NCBI RefSeq assembly: GCF_004353915.1 | Contig: NZ_SMRP01000001.1 | Span: 788,984-850,939 of the forward strand | DNA length: 61,956 nt | Direction of reading: 5' to 3' | Origin: Paraburkholderia silviterrae | GTDB taxonomy: Bacteria > Pseudomonadota > Gammaproteobacteria > Burkholderiales > Burkholderiaceae | Shown: piece after piece, positions 45,399 through 54,631 of the stretch | Position numbering within the stretch: position 1 is the stretch's first letter | Layout of the letters: the number at the start of each line of letters is the position of its first letter | The notes under the pieces: generated by a model | Told to the model about the DNA's origin: nothing | Database searches by the model: none | The model's input: only the letters and a program-made list of their open reading frames with translations | Translations under genes and position numbers: made by a program

Positions 45399-46193
45399 GT
45401 GAAGTCGTTCCTGAATCGCCGTAGCGCCGTGCTCCCGAGCGGCGCGTCCCACCTCGTCGCCGTCGAGCACGAGGCGCCGCACGAAGCCACACTCAGCGAG
45501 GATGCCGCAGTCGAGTGCGACGCGCCCGCCGAACGGTCCGCGAGCACCGACGCCAACCCTGCCGCCGAAACCGGCGCGCTGGCCCCGAGCCCGTCCGACA
45601 CCGCCGCGGCGTCGCGCCCGGTCTCCACGCTGCACGCGGTGCCGGCCGTGCCCGCGCACCTCTCCAACCGGCCCGTGCAGCTCGCCGACGGCGCTTCGTT
45701 CGAAGCCCTCGCCGCCGCGAACGAACTCGTGACCTTCCGCGTGTTCCGCAGCTTCGACTATGCGGTGACGCTGATGTTTCATGGCCCCACGCTCGCCTAC
45801 TTCGTGACCCTGCATCAGGACAACACGCTCTGGCATGCCCTGCGGGCCACCGATCTCGATGCGGCCGGCGCAGCGTTTCATCATCTCGAAGAGCAGGCGA
45901 CGCGTCTCGCCGATGGCGAAACGCGGCTCGCCCAACTAGCGGCACAAAACGCGATGCTCACGAAACAGATCGAACAGTCGGAGGCGCAAGCCGAGCGTTT
46001 GCGCGTCGACTTGCAGCGCCACACGGAGCAGGAGCACCGCGTGAGCGCGCGCCAGCATCAGGTGCGCAAGGACGTGGCGCAGCTCGAGGCGCAACGCATC
46101 GCCGCTCAGGCGCAGTTGAACAAGGCGCACAGGACAATCCATCAGTTGAGCGTGACAAGCAACGAAGGCGTGCCGCACTTACCGGGTCGCTGA
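45399..46193 (+). CDS. DUF2968-like coiled-coil protein
   Basis: A 264-residue protein. The first 95 residues are Ala/Pro/Ser-rich. Residues about 105-160 (LVTFRVFRSFDYAVTLMFHG, AYFVTLHQDNTLWHALRAT) resemble DUF2968, a Burkholderia-group family. The rest is a coiled coil of Glu/Gln/Ala (LAQLAAQNAMLTKQIEQSEA onward). Function unknown. I start at GTG 45399 with GGGGG upstream; TTG 45384 is possible. A terminator follows at 46227. Confidence 0.7.
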   Translation: MKSFLNRRSAVLPSGASHLVAVEHEAPHEATLSEDAAVECDAPAERSASTDANPAAETGALAPSPSDTAAASRPVSTLHAVPAVPAHLSNRPVQLADGASFEALAAANELVTFRVFRSFDYAVTLMFHGPTLAYFVTLHQDNTLWHALRATDLDAAGAAFHHLEEQATRLADGETRLAQLAAQNAMLTKQIEQSEAQAERLRVDLQRHTEQEHRVSARQHQVRKDVAQLEAQRIAAQAQLNKAHRTIHQLSVTSNEGVPHLPGR

Positions 46194-46226
46194 TGACTCG
46201 CGCGCGGCCGCGGCGAGGATAAAGCT

Positions 46227-46258
46227 AAGCCCGGCGTTTCACGTAGAAACCCGGGCTT
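46227..46258. terminator. Convergent terminator
   Basis: AAGCCCGG (46227-46234) pairs with CCGGGCTT (46251-46258), and GTTTC/GAAAC inside continue the stem with one bulge. It lies between the rightward DUF2968 gene and the leftward micro-peptide genes and can serve both. Confidence 0.75.
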
Positions 46259-46322
46259 CTGTGGTCCTGCTGCGTCTATTGTTCTGCCTGGTGTTCTGCC
46301 TGGTGCTGGTCACACAACCATT

Positions 46323-46445
46323 TCATTTGCCGTCGCCGCTTGGCTGGCTATAACCATCGTTCCCGCACGCGTAACTCGCGGAAGCGGGAAGTGCCAGGAC
46401 AAGCGATACAGCCAGCAAGGCTGCAAAGATGCGTCGCGCTTTCAT
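46323..46445 (-). CDS. Secreted micro-peptide, 40 residues (copy 3)
   Basis: A 40-residue product, MKARRIFAALLAVSLVLALP then ASASYACGNDGYSQPSGDGK. The first 23 or so residues are a classical signal peptide (basic start, Leu/Val/Ala core, ASA end), leaving a mature peptide of about 17 residues with one Cys. GGAG lies 8 bases before the ATG. Its start overlaps the stop of the upstream broken copy (ATGA). Function unknown; too short for standard gene callers. Confidence 0.65.
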   Translation of the reverse strand: MKARRIFAALLAVSLVLALPASASYACGNDGYSQPSGDGK

Positions 46446-46564
46446 TTGTCATCTCCACTGAGTCGATCACAACCGGCCGTCCCGCACGCGAATAGCGAGG
46501 CCGCGGGACGCGCAGCCAATACGCCAGGCACTAACAGCGCAGCAGGCAGCTAACGAATTTTCAT
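46442..46564 (-). pseudogene. Micro-peptide gene copy 2, amber at codon 5
   Basis: The frame reads MKIR, then TAG (46550-46552), then LPAALLVPGVLAARPAAS and LFACGTAGCDRLSGDDK before TGA. It is exactly the length of copy 3 and identical to it at about 18 of 40 aligned positions (MK.R, AALL, PA, ACG, SGD.K). The stop at codon 5 breaks it unless suppressed. Start and end overlap the neighbours by ATGA, so three copies were once a coupled operon. Confidence 0.65.
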
Positions 46565-46689
46565 TTTTTGAATCCGATCGGCGGACCCGCGTAGCCATCG
46601 CCCTTATCGTGTGCATAGCCCGCCGTTGAGTGCCCGATTGTCGTCGCCACCGCGACGATCACCATGATCGCAATCAGCCAGGGTCTCAT
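46561..46689 (-). CDS. Secreted micro-peptide, 42 residues (copy 1)
   Basis: A 42-residue product, MRPWLIAIMVIVAVATTIGH then STAGYAHDKGDGYAGPPIGF plus KK. It has a hydrophobic signal or anchor segment and a small mature part whose YA-x-DGY-P pattern resembles YACGNDGYSQP in copy 3. GGAGG precedes the ATG by 7 bases, a strong ribosome binding site. It is the first gene of the three-copy set. Function unknown. Confidence 0.65.
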   Translation of the reverse strand: MRPWLIAIMVIVAVATTIGHSTAGYAHDKGDGYAGPPIGFKK

Positions 46690-46849
46690 GGCACACCTCC
46701 ACCTACTCGCTTCATCTCGTAAGCATAGGTCGGATCACTTAGCGGATCACTTACAGAGTGAGTGGCGCAGGACTTGTATGTGTCGGGGGCTCCGGCACGC
46801 CGCGCAGCGCTACGGCGCGGGGCATCGCGTCGAACGCCCATAAAAGAAA

Positions 46850-46879
46850 AGCGCGGGCCGGTCTGTACCGGGCCGCGCT
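46850..46879 (-). terminator. Leftward terminator bordering the repeat array
   Basis: A 13-bp stem with one mismatch (46850-46862 with 46867-46879). Read leftward it is followed by TTTTCTTTTATG. It would end any transcript that crosses the repeat array from the DUF4148 gene. Confidence 0.8.
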
Positions 46880-46889
46880 AGACTGCATG

Positions 46890-47580
46890 CTGCTACTGCG
46901 TACTGCAACTTCTACTGCTTACTGCCATTGCTTGCTACGTACTGCAACTGCTAATGCAACCTCTTTGCTTACTTCGGCTTGCTACTGATTACTGCAACTT
47001 CTGCTACGCACTGCGTACTGCTACTGCCTGCTACATAAAGCAACTTCCACAGCGAACTGCTTACTGCAACTGCCAACTACACCTCTTTGCTTACTGCACC
47101 TTCTACTGCGTACCGCATCTTCTACTACCGACTGCGTACTGCTACTGCCGACTGCATAAATCAACTGCCACTACAACTTCTGCTGCGCACTGCAACTGCC
47201 AACTACACCTCTTTGCTTACTGCACCTTCTACTGCGTACCACATCTTCTACTACCGACTGCGTACTGCTACTACCTACTGCATAAAGCAACCACCACTGC
47301 AACTTCCACTGCGAACTGCAACTACCAACTACAACCTCTTTGCTTACTGCATCTTCAACTACGCATTGCAACTTCTGCTACCAACTGCGTACTGCGACTG
47401 CCTGCTACGTAAAGCCACTACCACTGCAACTGCAACTGCAACTGCAACCACTTTGCTTACTGCACCTTCAACTGCTCACTACAACTTCTTCAACCGACTG
47501 CGTACTGCCACTATCTAAAGCGCCAAGCAACAACCACTTCAACTTCTACTGCGCACTGCTCACAACAACTTCCAACCGCC
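46890..47580. repeat. Imperfect ~126-bp tandem repeat array
   Basis: About 690 bp built from short CTGC/TACTGC/AACTGC words. CTTTGCTTAC landmarks recur at 46973, 47085, 47211, 47338 and 47451, that is at 112-127 bp spacing; the three central copies are the best conserved (126-127 bp). The plus strand is pyrimidine-rich and the GC content is far below the flanks. Open frames inside are Cys/Leu/Thr/Tyr-rich repeats without ribosome binding sites, so I do not call genes. Confidence 0.85.
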
Positions 47581-47635
47581 ACAGGTGCGAAGCCACTTGA
47601 TGCGACTTCGCTTCAACCCGCGGCAACTGCATGGC

Positions 47636-47965
47636 TTAGTGGCCGAAATAAACCGATTGCGACGGGGCGACTTGCTGCGTTTGCAGCACCGGAGCACCCG
47701 ACTGCGACGTACCGACAGCCGGCGCGCCGTAACCGCTGGTATCGCCGTTCGCCAGCTTTTCCTGGGTCACGCGAGCCTGTGCGGCCTGAATGTTCTGGGG
47801 GTAATTCACCTGATCGCCCGCCGGGTTGTAACCCGCCTGCTCGAGTTGAACGAGCTCTGCGCGCACCTGGGCGCGGGTCAGGCCTTGCTGGCTCGACTGG
47901 GCGAACGAAACGGCCGGGATAGCGAGTGCTGCGGCCACGATAACTGCGGGGAAAAGCTTCTTCAT
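47636..47965 (-). CDS. DUF4148 secreted protein
   Basis: A 109-residue protein with a signal peptide (MKKLFPAVIVAAALAIPAVS, cut near SFA) and the DUF4148 core GLTRAQVRAELVQLEQAGYN followed by YPQNIQAAQARV. The family is common and multi-copy in Burkholderiales; its role is unknown, with some members linked to stress. Leftward transcription would run into the repeat array; no terminator is seen before 46850. Confidence 0.9.
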   Translation of the reverse strand: MKKLFPAVIVAAALAIPAVSFAQSSQQGLTRAQVRAELVQLEQAGYNPAGDQVNYPQNIQAAQARVTQEKLANGDTSGYGAPAVGTSQSGAPVLQTQQVAPSQSVYFGH

Positions 47966-48094
47966 GATCCGACCTCCATCTGTTTTATGTCCGCTTCGAA
48001 CTCGGTGTTCGTTAGCGCTTGATGAAAGTCTAGGCGTTAACCCTGACCAGGGAAAACCCTAATTACGCAATAGATCATTGCAAAACAGTTAATA

Positions 48095-48124
48095 AAAAAG
48101 GGGAACCCGGTGGCTCCCCTTTTT
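48095..48124. terminator. Bidirectional terminator left of gnd
   Basis: AAAAAGGGGA (48095-48104) pairs with TCCCCTTTTT (48115-48124). A-run and T-run on both sides make it work in either direction; it ends the leftward gnd transcript. Confidence 0.85.
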
Positions 48125-48190
48125 ATTCATCCTCGACCTGCAACTGCAATGCGGTTGAGCGCCGCAGTAAGCACTAACTTCGCGTGCGTC

Positions 48191-49600
<1,410 letters not shown>

Positions 49601-49840
49601 GTTGAATCTCCACTTCAATCGATTGGGGCAATGCCGCGCCGTATCGCGCGCGGCATCGATCGTGCAAGGATAAGGGAAACGTTCTCGCAGCGTGCCGCAG
49701 CGTACATTTTGCGCGCACCGGCTTGTGGCGGCCCCCGGCGGCAACCGGGGCTCGCCCGCGTGTTCGCTTCCATGCGCGTTTTGCGCTTGTATCTACTGCC
49801 CTTGTCTCCCCCGCGCCTCCTCGAGGGCCGCGATTATCGC

Positions 49841-50479
49841 TTACTCGCCGGCCGCCGCCGGCTGCTTGCGAAAAACCACGCTGAAATTGTTGGCCGGCAT
49901 CGGCACGACCGCCTCGCAAACGAAGCCTTCTGCCTGCGCGAGCGCCTCGACCGCTTCCAGGTCACGCACGCCCCACGCCGGGTCGCGCGCGCGCAAATCG
50001 GCGTCGAAGGCCTCGTTCGAGGGCGCGGTGTGCGCGCCGCCGCGCCGGTACGGGCCATAGAGCACCAGTGCGCCGCCTGCAGCAATGCGCGCGCCCGCAC
50101 CTTTCATCAGTGCAACAGCCGCCTCCCAGGGCGCGATGTGAATCATGTTGATGCAGACGACGGCGTCCACGGCGCCCACCGGCCAGGGCTCGCGGCGCAC
50201 GTCGAGATCGAGCGGTTCGCGCAGGTTCGCGAGGCCCGTATGGGCACGCCACGCGGCAATGGACGCGCGGGCGCGCGGTTCGGCGTCGCTCGGCTGCCAC
50301 TCGATGCCGGGCAGCGCCGCCGCGAAATGCGCGGCGTGCTGGCCGGTGCCGCTCGCGATCTCCAGCACCGTGCCGCGCGCGGGCAGCGCGCCGCGCAGCA
50401 CCTCGAGGATCGGTGCCGCATTGCGCGCAGCAGCGGGCGCCGTGAGGCGGTGGATATCCGGGTCTTGGGAATCGTTCAT
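49841..50479 (-). CDS. DUF938 SAM-dependent methyltransferase-like protein
   Basis: A 212-residue class I methyltransferase-like protein of the DUF938 group. The SAM site is VLEIASGTGQHAAHFAAALP near residue 38, and PWPVGAVDAVVCINMIHIAP holds the acidic loop. ALVLYGPYRRGGAHTAPSNE and LRARDPAWGVRDLEAV are DUF938 signatures. The substrate is unknown. It precedes the PPOX-class gene's operon partner by about 30 bases on the same strand. Confidence 0.85.
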   Translation of the reverse strand: MNDSQDPDIHRLTAPAAARNAAPILEVLRGALPARGTVLEIASGTGQHAAHFAAALPGIEWQPSDAEPRARASIAAWRAHTGLANLREPLDLDVRREPWPVGAVDAVVCINMIHIAPWEAAVALMKGAGARIAAGGALVLYGPYRRGGAHTAPSNEAFDADLRARDPAWGVRDLEAVEALAQAEGFVCEAVVPMPANNFSVVFRKQPAAAGE

Positions 50480-50509
50480 CGTGTCGTGGGTTTGAGTCGC
50501 GTGGATCGG

Positions 50510-51127
50510 TCAGTACAGGCTCTTTTTCATGCGCTCGGCGAGGTCGGCCTCGTAGCGTTCGACGTCGAAGGTCTCGCCGTATTGCTCCACGTTGACTCGC
50601 TTCAACATCTCGCCCGCGCTCGGCAGTTGCGAGCGCTCGACATGGCGTGCCGGGTCCCAGAGGTTCGAGCGCACGATCGCCTTCGCGCAGTGGAAATACA
50701 CGCTTTGCACCTCGATCAGCAGCACCGAACGCGGCGGCTTGCCGTCCACGGCGAAGCTCGCGAGCAATTCGGGATCGAGGCTCACGCGCGCGCGGCCATT
50801 CACGCGCAGCGTCTCGCCCACGCCCGGCACCATGAATAGCAGGCCGATTTGCGGCGCAGCCACCACGTTGTGCAAGCTGTCGACGCGGTTGTTGCCGGGG
50901 CGGTCGGGCAAGGCGAGCGTGCGCGAGTCGAGTATGCGCACGAAGCCGGGCGCGTCGCCGCGCGGCGAGCAGTCGAGACCTTCGGGGCCGCCCGTCGCGA
51001 GCACCACGAACGGCGAGAGCTCGATGAAGCGGCGGTAATCCGCGTTCACGTGATCGATTTCCTTGCGCAGCGAGCGTTCGTTCGGCGCGCCGTAGTGCGC
51101 TTCGAGCTCGGCGGTCGTGTTCGGCAT
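50510..51127 (-). CDS. PPOX-class FMN-binding protein
   Basis: A 205-residue flavin-binding split-barrel protein of the pyridoxamine 5'-phosphate oxidase superfamily. Typical parts are FVVLATGGPEGLDCSPRGDA near residue 42, LALPDRPGNNRVDSLHNVVA, LLFMVPGVGETLRVNGRARV and FHCAKAIVRSNLWDPARHV. It likely reduces or oxidises a small cofactor-like substrate; the exact reaction is unknown. A short GTTGTCGTT repeat lies just upstream. Confidence 0.85.
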   Translation of the reverse strand: MPNTTAELEAHYGAPNERSLRKEIDHVNADYRRFIELSPFVVLATGGPEGLDCSPRGDAPGFVRILDSRTLALPDRPGNNRVDSLHNVVAAPQIGLLFMVPGVGETLRVNGRARVSLDPELLASFAVDGKPPRSVLLIEVQSVYFHCAKAIVRSNLWDPARHVERSQLPSAGEMLKRVNVEQYGETFDVERYEADLAERMKKSLY

Positions 51128-51250
51128 GGGGTTTCCTTGGGGTTACGTTACAGCTTCGTTGTCGTTGCGTTGCGTTGTCGTTGTCGTTGCGTTACTGCTT
51201 CGTGATCGGCGACGTGGCGGGTTGCCCGAAATCTTGGGGCTTGCGCAGCA

Positions 51251-52117
51251 TCACGCCGAGAGGCGCGCGGCCAGTGCTTCGAGCGTGGCCGCACACGGCG
51301 CCGCTACTTTGAGCGCGAGCAGCGGATCGGCGCGCGTCTTGCCGAGGTTGATCGCCGCCACGGGTTTGCCGCGCTGCTGCGCCCAGGCGCAAAAGCGATA
51401 GCCCGAATACACCATCAGCGAAGAGCCGACTACCAGCACCGCGTCCGCTTCGTCGAGCGCCGTTGAAGCCGCCGCCACGCGCTCGCGCGGCACGTTTTCG
51501 CCGAAGAACACCACCGACGGCTTGAGCGTGCCGCCGCACGCCTCGCAGGCGGGAATCTCGAAGGCCTGCCCGCCGTCGAAGTCGAGGTGCGCGTCGCCGT
51601 CGGCGGCAGGCTCGGCGTTCGCACCCGCGAGCGCTGGATTGCCCGCTTCGAGACGCGGCTGCAGCGATGCGCGCGTGTATTGCGCGCCGCAGTCGAGACA
51701 ATGCACGTGGCCGATGCTGCCGTGCAGCTCGATTACATCGGAGCTGCCGGCACGCTGATGCAGACCGTCGACGTTTTGCGTAACGAGCGCTTCTACGCGC
51801 TGCGCGGCGTCGAGTTGTGCGAGCGCTCGATGCGCGCCGTTGGGTTGCGCGCGGCCGACCGTTGGCCAGCCGATCATGCTGCGCGCCCAGTAGCGCCGCC
51901 GCGCGCTTTCGGAACCGAGGAATTCCTGCAGCGTGATGGGCGGCGAGCGCTTCCAGGCGCCGTTTTCGTCGCGGTAGCCGGGAATGCCCGAGTCAGTGCT
52001 GATGCCGGCGCCAGTCAGCACGAAGAGGCGCGGATGGCGGTCGGCGAATGCGTGCAGCGCGTCGAGCGCGGCGGGGTCGGGTTGGGTGGCGGCGAGGGGC
52101 GATGCGGGATCGGACAT
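51251..52117 (-). CDS. Sirtuin NAD-dependent protein deacetylase
   Basis: A 288-residue SIR2-family enzyme that removes acyl groups from protein lysines using NAD. NAD-binding motifs are VLTGAGISTDSGIPGYRD near residue 34 and LVTQNVDGLHQRAG; the catalytic His is in IELHGSIGHVHCLDC. Four cysteines (HCLDC and CEACGG) should hold zinc. I start at 52117 (MSDPASPLAATQPD); the longer in-frame region upstream lies on the neighbouring gene and is not family-like. Confidence 0.92.
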   Translation of the reverse strand: MSDPASPLAATQPDPAALDALHAFADRHPRLFVLTGAGISTDSGIPGYRDENGAWKRSPPITLQEFLGSESARRRYWARSMIGWPTVGRAQPNGAHRALAQLDAAQRVEALVTQNVDGLHQRAGSSDVIELHGSIGHVHCLDCGAQYTRASLQPRLEAGNPALAGANAEPAADGDAHLDFDGGQAFEIPACEACGGTLKPSVVFFGENVPRERVAAASTALDEADAVLVVGSSLMVYSGYRFCAWAQQRGKPVAAINLGKTRADPLLALKVAAPCAATLEALAARLSA

Positions 52118-52203
52118 GACAGGACGGTGGGAATTCGGGGTACGAAGGTCGTCGATGCTGACGATGGCGGTACTGCTGGCGCGATGGCGTGCAATTTCAG
52201 GCG

Positions 52204-52554
52204 CTATCCGGGTGTTTCGGCGGTGCGCTTCGTGGATGTTCCTGCATGCGCTTTCGCTTTGCTGGATCCGGCGGGTTGACCCGATCCGCTCGCCTTCGTG
52301 CTGGCGGCTCCGCTCGCCGGTGCCTTCGCTGCCGAGGCTTGCTTGTGGCCCTTCTCGCGACCCTGCGCAGCCGCCGCCTGGCGCGCGGCCTCGCGCGCTT
52401 CCCAAGCCGCTAATGCGGCGCGCCAACGGTCCACCTCTTCGTCGTAAAGATCGAAGATGCAGGGACTGCAACCGCTCTGGCAGCAGTCTTCGTTACTGGG
52501 CCGCTCGGGCGGCAAGGGACGCGGGTCGTCCTCGAGATGCGGAGGCAAAGACAT
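52204..52554 (-). CDS. Oxidoreductase-like domain protein
   Basis: A 116-residue protein. The first 55 residues match the oxidoreductase-like domain: PLPPERPSNEDCCQSGCSPC then IFDLYDEEVDRWRAALAAWE, with a conserved cysteine cluster. The rest is Ala/Ser/Lys-rich low complexity (KASGSGQPAGSSKAKAHAGT). The biochemical role is unknown. It starts the leftward group sirtuin-PPOX-DUF938 side but spacing does not prove an operon. Confidence 0.8.
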   Translation of the reverse strand: MSLPPHLEDDPRPLPPERPSNEDCCQSGCSPCIFDLYDEEVDRWRAALAAWEAREAARQAAAAQGREKGHKQASAAKAPASGAASTKASGSGQPAGSSKAKAHAGTSTKRTAETPG

Positions 52555-52757
52555 GGAGGCGCGGACGTTGTGGCGGTTTGGCGCGTTCAGTATACGGGAG
52601 CATGAGAACGCGCGTGCGGTGCCAGCGCAGGCGTTACCCGCGCCTCATGAACCGCAGCGTGGTCGCCAAAAGCGTCGTCGCAATATCACGCTGAACCGCC
52701 TACCTGCGTGATGCACGCACAATCATTGTGGCTGTACTGCTCTTGCTTAATGCATAG
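52555..52757. other. Left flank of the toxin array
   Basis: About 200 bp with no supported gene, between the oxidoreductase-like gene and the first SymE fragment. It marks the left limit of the orphan toxin region. Confidence 0.5.
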
Positions 52758-52955
52758 GCCGCTCATCCCGAGCGGCGCGTTACCATCCGGCAGTCGCTGC
52801 GATACCGGCGCATCAACGCGCGGGCTCGGACCGTGCCGCCGCTTTATCCGTGGATCAAGCTCGTGGGGCGATGGCTTGAGCTTGCGGACTTCGAAGCCGG
52901 ACAGCGCGTGAGGATCGAGGTGCACCACGGCAGGCTCGTCATCACGCACGATTGA
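52758..52955 (+). pseudogene. SymE-like 3' fragment A
   Basis: An open frame without a start codon that encodes PERRVTIRQSLRYRRINARA, then PPLYPWIKLVGRWLELADFE and VRIEVHHGRLVITHD before TGA. The WLELAxFEAGQRVRIEV core and GRLVIT end match SymE-family toxins (SOS-induced, AbrB-like fold). A stop codon sits at 52755-52757, so the gene is 5'-truncated. It is followed by the conserved hairpin at 52968. Confidence 0.75.
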
Positions 52956-52967
52956 ACAGCACTACAA

Positions 52968-52999
52968 ACAATAGACCCGGCCAGCGCCGGGTTTATTGT
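52968..52999. terminator. Module 6 boundary hairpin
   Basis: A 14-bp stem (52968-52981 with 52986-52999, one G-T pair) of the ACAATAAACCCGGC type repeated at every module end. It stands between SymE fragment A and the immunity gene at 53002 and can terminate both. Confidence 0.85.
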
Positions 53000-53001
53000 C
53001 A

Positions 53002-53277
53002 TCAGTGAGAGGTCTTGTCCAAGTTCATGAGCCGATGTGCAACAGTTCTGGTATGGACTTCATCTCCATCAAGGCCAATATGCTCGACCTCAAGCCATCG
53101 GAGGTAATCGTACAGTTCGTCGACTGTTTTTTCCTCTCGAAGCATACGACTAACATCCTGGACATATGAGTCGTATTCATCGTCCGCTTCTGGTGAATCT
53201 CCAACGCCAATGGGATCCCACTCCTTGAGCAGGACCACTTTTACGTCCAGATCCAAACCAATAAACGTTCTCTTCAT
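53002..53277 (-). CDS. Module 6 immunity protein, DUF1871-like
   Basis: A 91-residue acidic protein, MKRTFIGLDLDVKVVLLKEW then DPIGVGDSPEADDEYDSYVQ. The WDPIG...DEYDSYV pattern is that of DUF1871-like small proteins, which appear as immunity partners. It begins 3 bases after the toxin stop and is AT-richer than its neighbours. It should bind and block the toxin end encoded at 53281-53540. Confidence 0.75.
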   Translation of the reverse strand: MKRTFIGLDLDVKVVLLKEWDPIGVGDSPEADDEYDSYVQDVSRMLREEKTVDELYDYLRWLEVEHIGLDGDEVHTRTVAHRLMNLDKTSH

Positions 53278-53280
53278 TTT

Positions 53281-54135
53281 TCAGGGTGCTCCAGGAGTTA
53301 CTGTGACGACGAGCCCAGTCTTAGAATTTGTGACGACCCGAACGTTGTTCACTGGATCATAGTATCCCGTTGTTCCGGGACGCGCTGGATAGTTAACGCC
53401 GTTCTCAATCGTGTTTTTCACCACTGAAGGCGGCACACCTCGGCCCTGCATCTGGTCTATTGCATGAGCTGAGTAATCAACTCCCCCGATGGTAGCGGGC
53501 GCATTTGTACCACGTGGCACGTCCATTGGACTACCACTAACTCCCACTGGCGTACTTGCGTCCTTAACACCTTTGCCAGCCGCTGCCGCTGCCGCAGCCA
53601 GCGCCGACGAGGGCACCGTAGCTGCCTGAGCACCCGACGGAACCTTCGCGCCGCCCTGGCCCACCATGGCGCGTTGTTTATCCTGCTGCTTACGGATATC
53701 TCGCGCCTCCTTCTGCGCCTCCGTCTCGTTCTTGTCGTTGTTCTGGTTGTACAGGTTCACGTTCGACGCCATCGCCGCGCCTGCGCTACCTCCGATCAGC
53801 CCACCGGCCAATCCCGAGAGAATGTTCCCGCTGATGTTGCCGATCAGCGATGAGCCCGTCGCGCCCGCCACCGCATCGCCGGCTTCCTTCGTCTGGCCGG
53901 CCAGCGTCGAGGACAGCCCCGCGCCCGCTGCACCTCCGAATGCACCCAACGCCCCACCGCCAAGACCACCAATCAGCGCGCCACCCGCAATGTGCAGGGC
54001 CGTGCGTAAGTCGCCGCCCTCGGCCCAGTTGTCGAAGTCCGACAGCGCCGCCGACACGCCGTCCAAATCGCCATTTTTGAACGCCGTTTTTGCCGCATCG
54101 AGCGCATCAGCGCGCTTCGCATCCGCATACGCCCC
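53281..54135 (-). CDS. Module 6 orphan CdiA/BcpA-type toxin tail
   Basis: A 5'-truncated tail fused at its start to SymE fragment B (about 54135), so its natural start is missing; the frame stays open to 54243. It contains the pretoxin helix-rich part (ALHIAGGALIGGLGGGALGA), the boundary motif SNVNLYNQNNDKNETEAQ and a C-terminal toxin of about 60 residues (AIDQMQGRGVPPSVVKNTIE, TTGYYDPVNNVRVVTNSKTG). The latter resembles RelE/BECR-type (DUF4258-like) RNase ends. Expression would need a promoter or recombination onto an intact upstream gene. Confidence 0.7.
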   Translation of the reverse strand, partial: GAYADAKRADALDAAKTAFKNGDLDGVSAALSDFDNWAEGGDLRTALHIAGGALIGGLGGGALGAFGGAAGAGLSSTLAGQTKEAGDAVAGATGSSLIGNISGNILSGLAGGLIGGSAGAAMASNVNLYNQNNDKNETEAQKEARDIRKQQDKQRAMVGQGGAKVPSGAQAATVPSSALAAAAAAAGKGVKDASTPVGVSGSPMDVPRGTNAPATIGGVDYSAHAIDQMQGRGVPPSVVKNTIENGVNYPARPGTTGYYDPVNNVRVVTNSKTGLVVTVTPGAP

Positions 54136-54253
54136 ATTGCGGGCAGGCCCATGACTGGAACCGGGGCGAGGCCTTGAGCTTGCGGGCTTCGTGGCAGGGC
54201 AGCGCGTGAGGATCGAGGTCCACCACGGCAGGCTCGTCAGCACGCACGATTGA
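54135..54253 (+). pseudogene. SymE-like 3' fragment B
   Basis: Only the last third of a SymE frame remains: GLELAGFVAGQRVRIEVHHG then RLVSTHD and TGA. Its left junction (ATTGCGGGCAGGCCCATG, about 54136-54153) is the same sequence seen at the junction inside the symE copy at 60437-60454, so fragments B and E share a common ancestor. Confidence 0.7.
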
Positions 54254-54264
54254 ACGACGCTGCA

Positions 54265-54297
54265 AACAACAAACCCGGCGCAAGGCCGGGGCTGTTG
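54265..54297. terminator. Module 5 boundary hairpin
   Basis: CAACAAACCCGGC pairs with GCCGGGGCTGTTG (two imperfect pairs). Same family as the other module-end hairpins; between fragment B and the immunity gene at 54353. Confidence 0.75.
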
Positions 54298-54352
54298 CTA
54301 CAGGACTTATACAGCTCGTCGTTCTAGGTTTCGTAGCTATTGCTAACGACGT

Positions 54353-54631
54353 TCATTTCCTCTTTCGCCTCCGGATATGAACCACAAGGAGTCTAACAAT
54401 CTCCATCGCAATACCGAATACCAGCAGACATTTGAATATAAATTCAAGACCCACTGTCGCCTTTAATTGCTTTTCTGATGCTCCACTCCAACCCCAATGA
54501 ATGACTGTCCATTGATTGATGGCAGGAAGGCAGACCATCCCTAAATATGCCACAATCAACACAGATATTCGCGCAACAGTGCCTTGGCATCCACTCGCCA
54601 ACAGCAGACGATCAATCTTCGACACCTTCAC
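54353..54631 (-). CDS. Module 5 membrane immunity protein
   Basis: A 92-residue protein with two membrane helices (ARISVLIVAYLGMVCLPAIN near residue 20 and LEFIFKCLLVFGIAMEIVRL near 63) and a basic tail HIRRRKRK. Its GTG start overlaps the toxin stop (GTGA). A membrane immunity fits a toxin that acts on the inner membrane. No known family recognised. Confidence 0.7.
   Translation of the reverse strand: MKVSKIDRLLLASGCQGTVARISVLIVAYLGMVCLPAINQWTVIHWGWSGASEKQLKATVGLEFIFKCLLVFGIAMEIVRLLVVHIRRRKRK

Noticed and set aside
46954..47518. Repeat-encoded Cys/Leu/Tyr-rich frames in the array
   Set aside because: Their composition follows the CTGC/ACTGC words, they lack ribosome binding sites, and both strands and several frames stay open for the same reason.
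46890..47580. CRISPR array
   Set aside because: The copies are about 126 bp, continuous and imperfect, with no 25-40 bp repeat alternating with unique spacers and no cas genes.
52600..52694. Possible 30-residue basic peptide MRTRVRCQRRRYPRL
   Set aside because: No good ribosome binding site and no neighbour context; it lies in an unremarkable gap.
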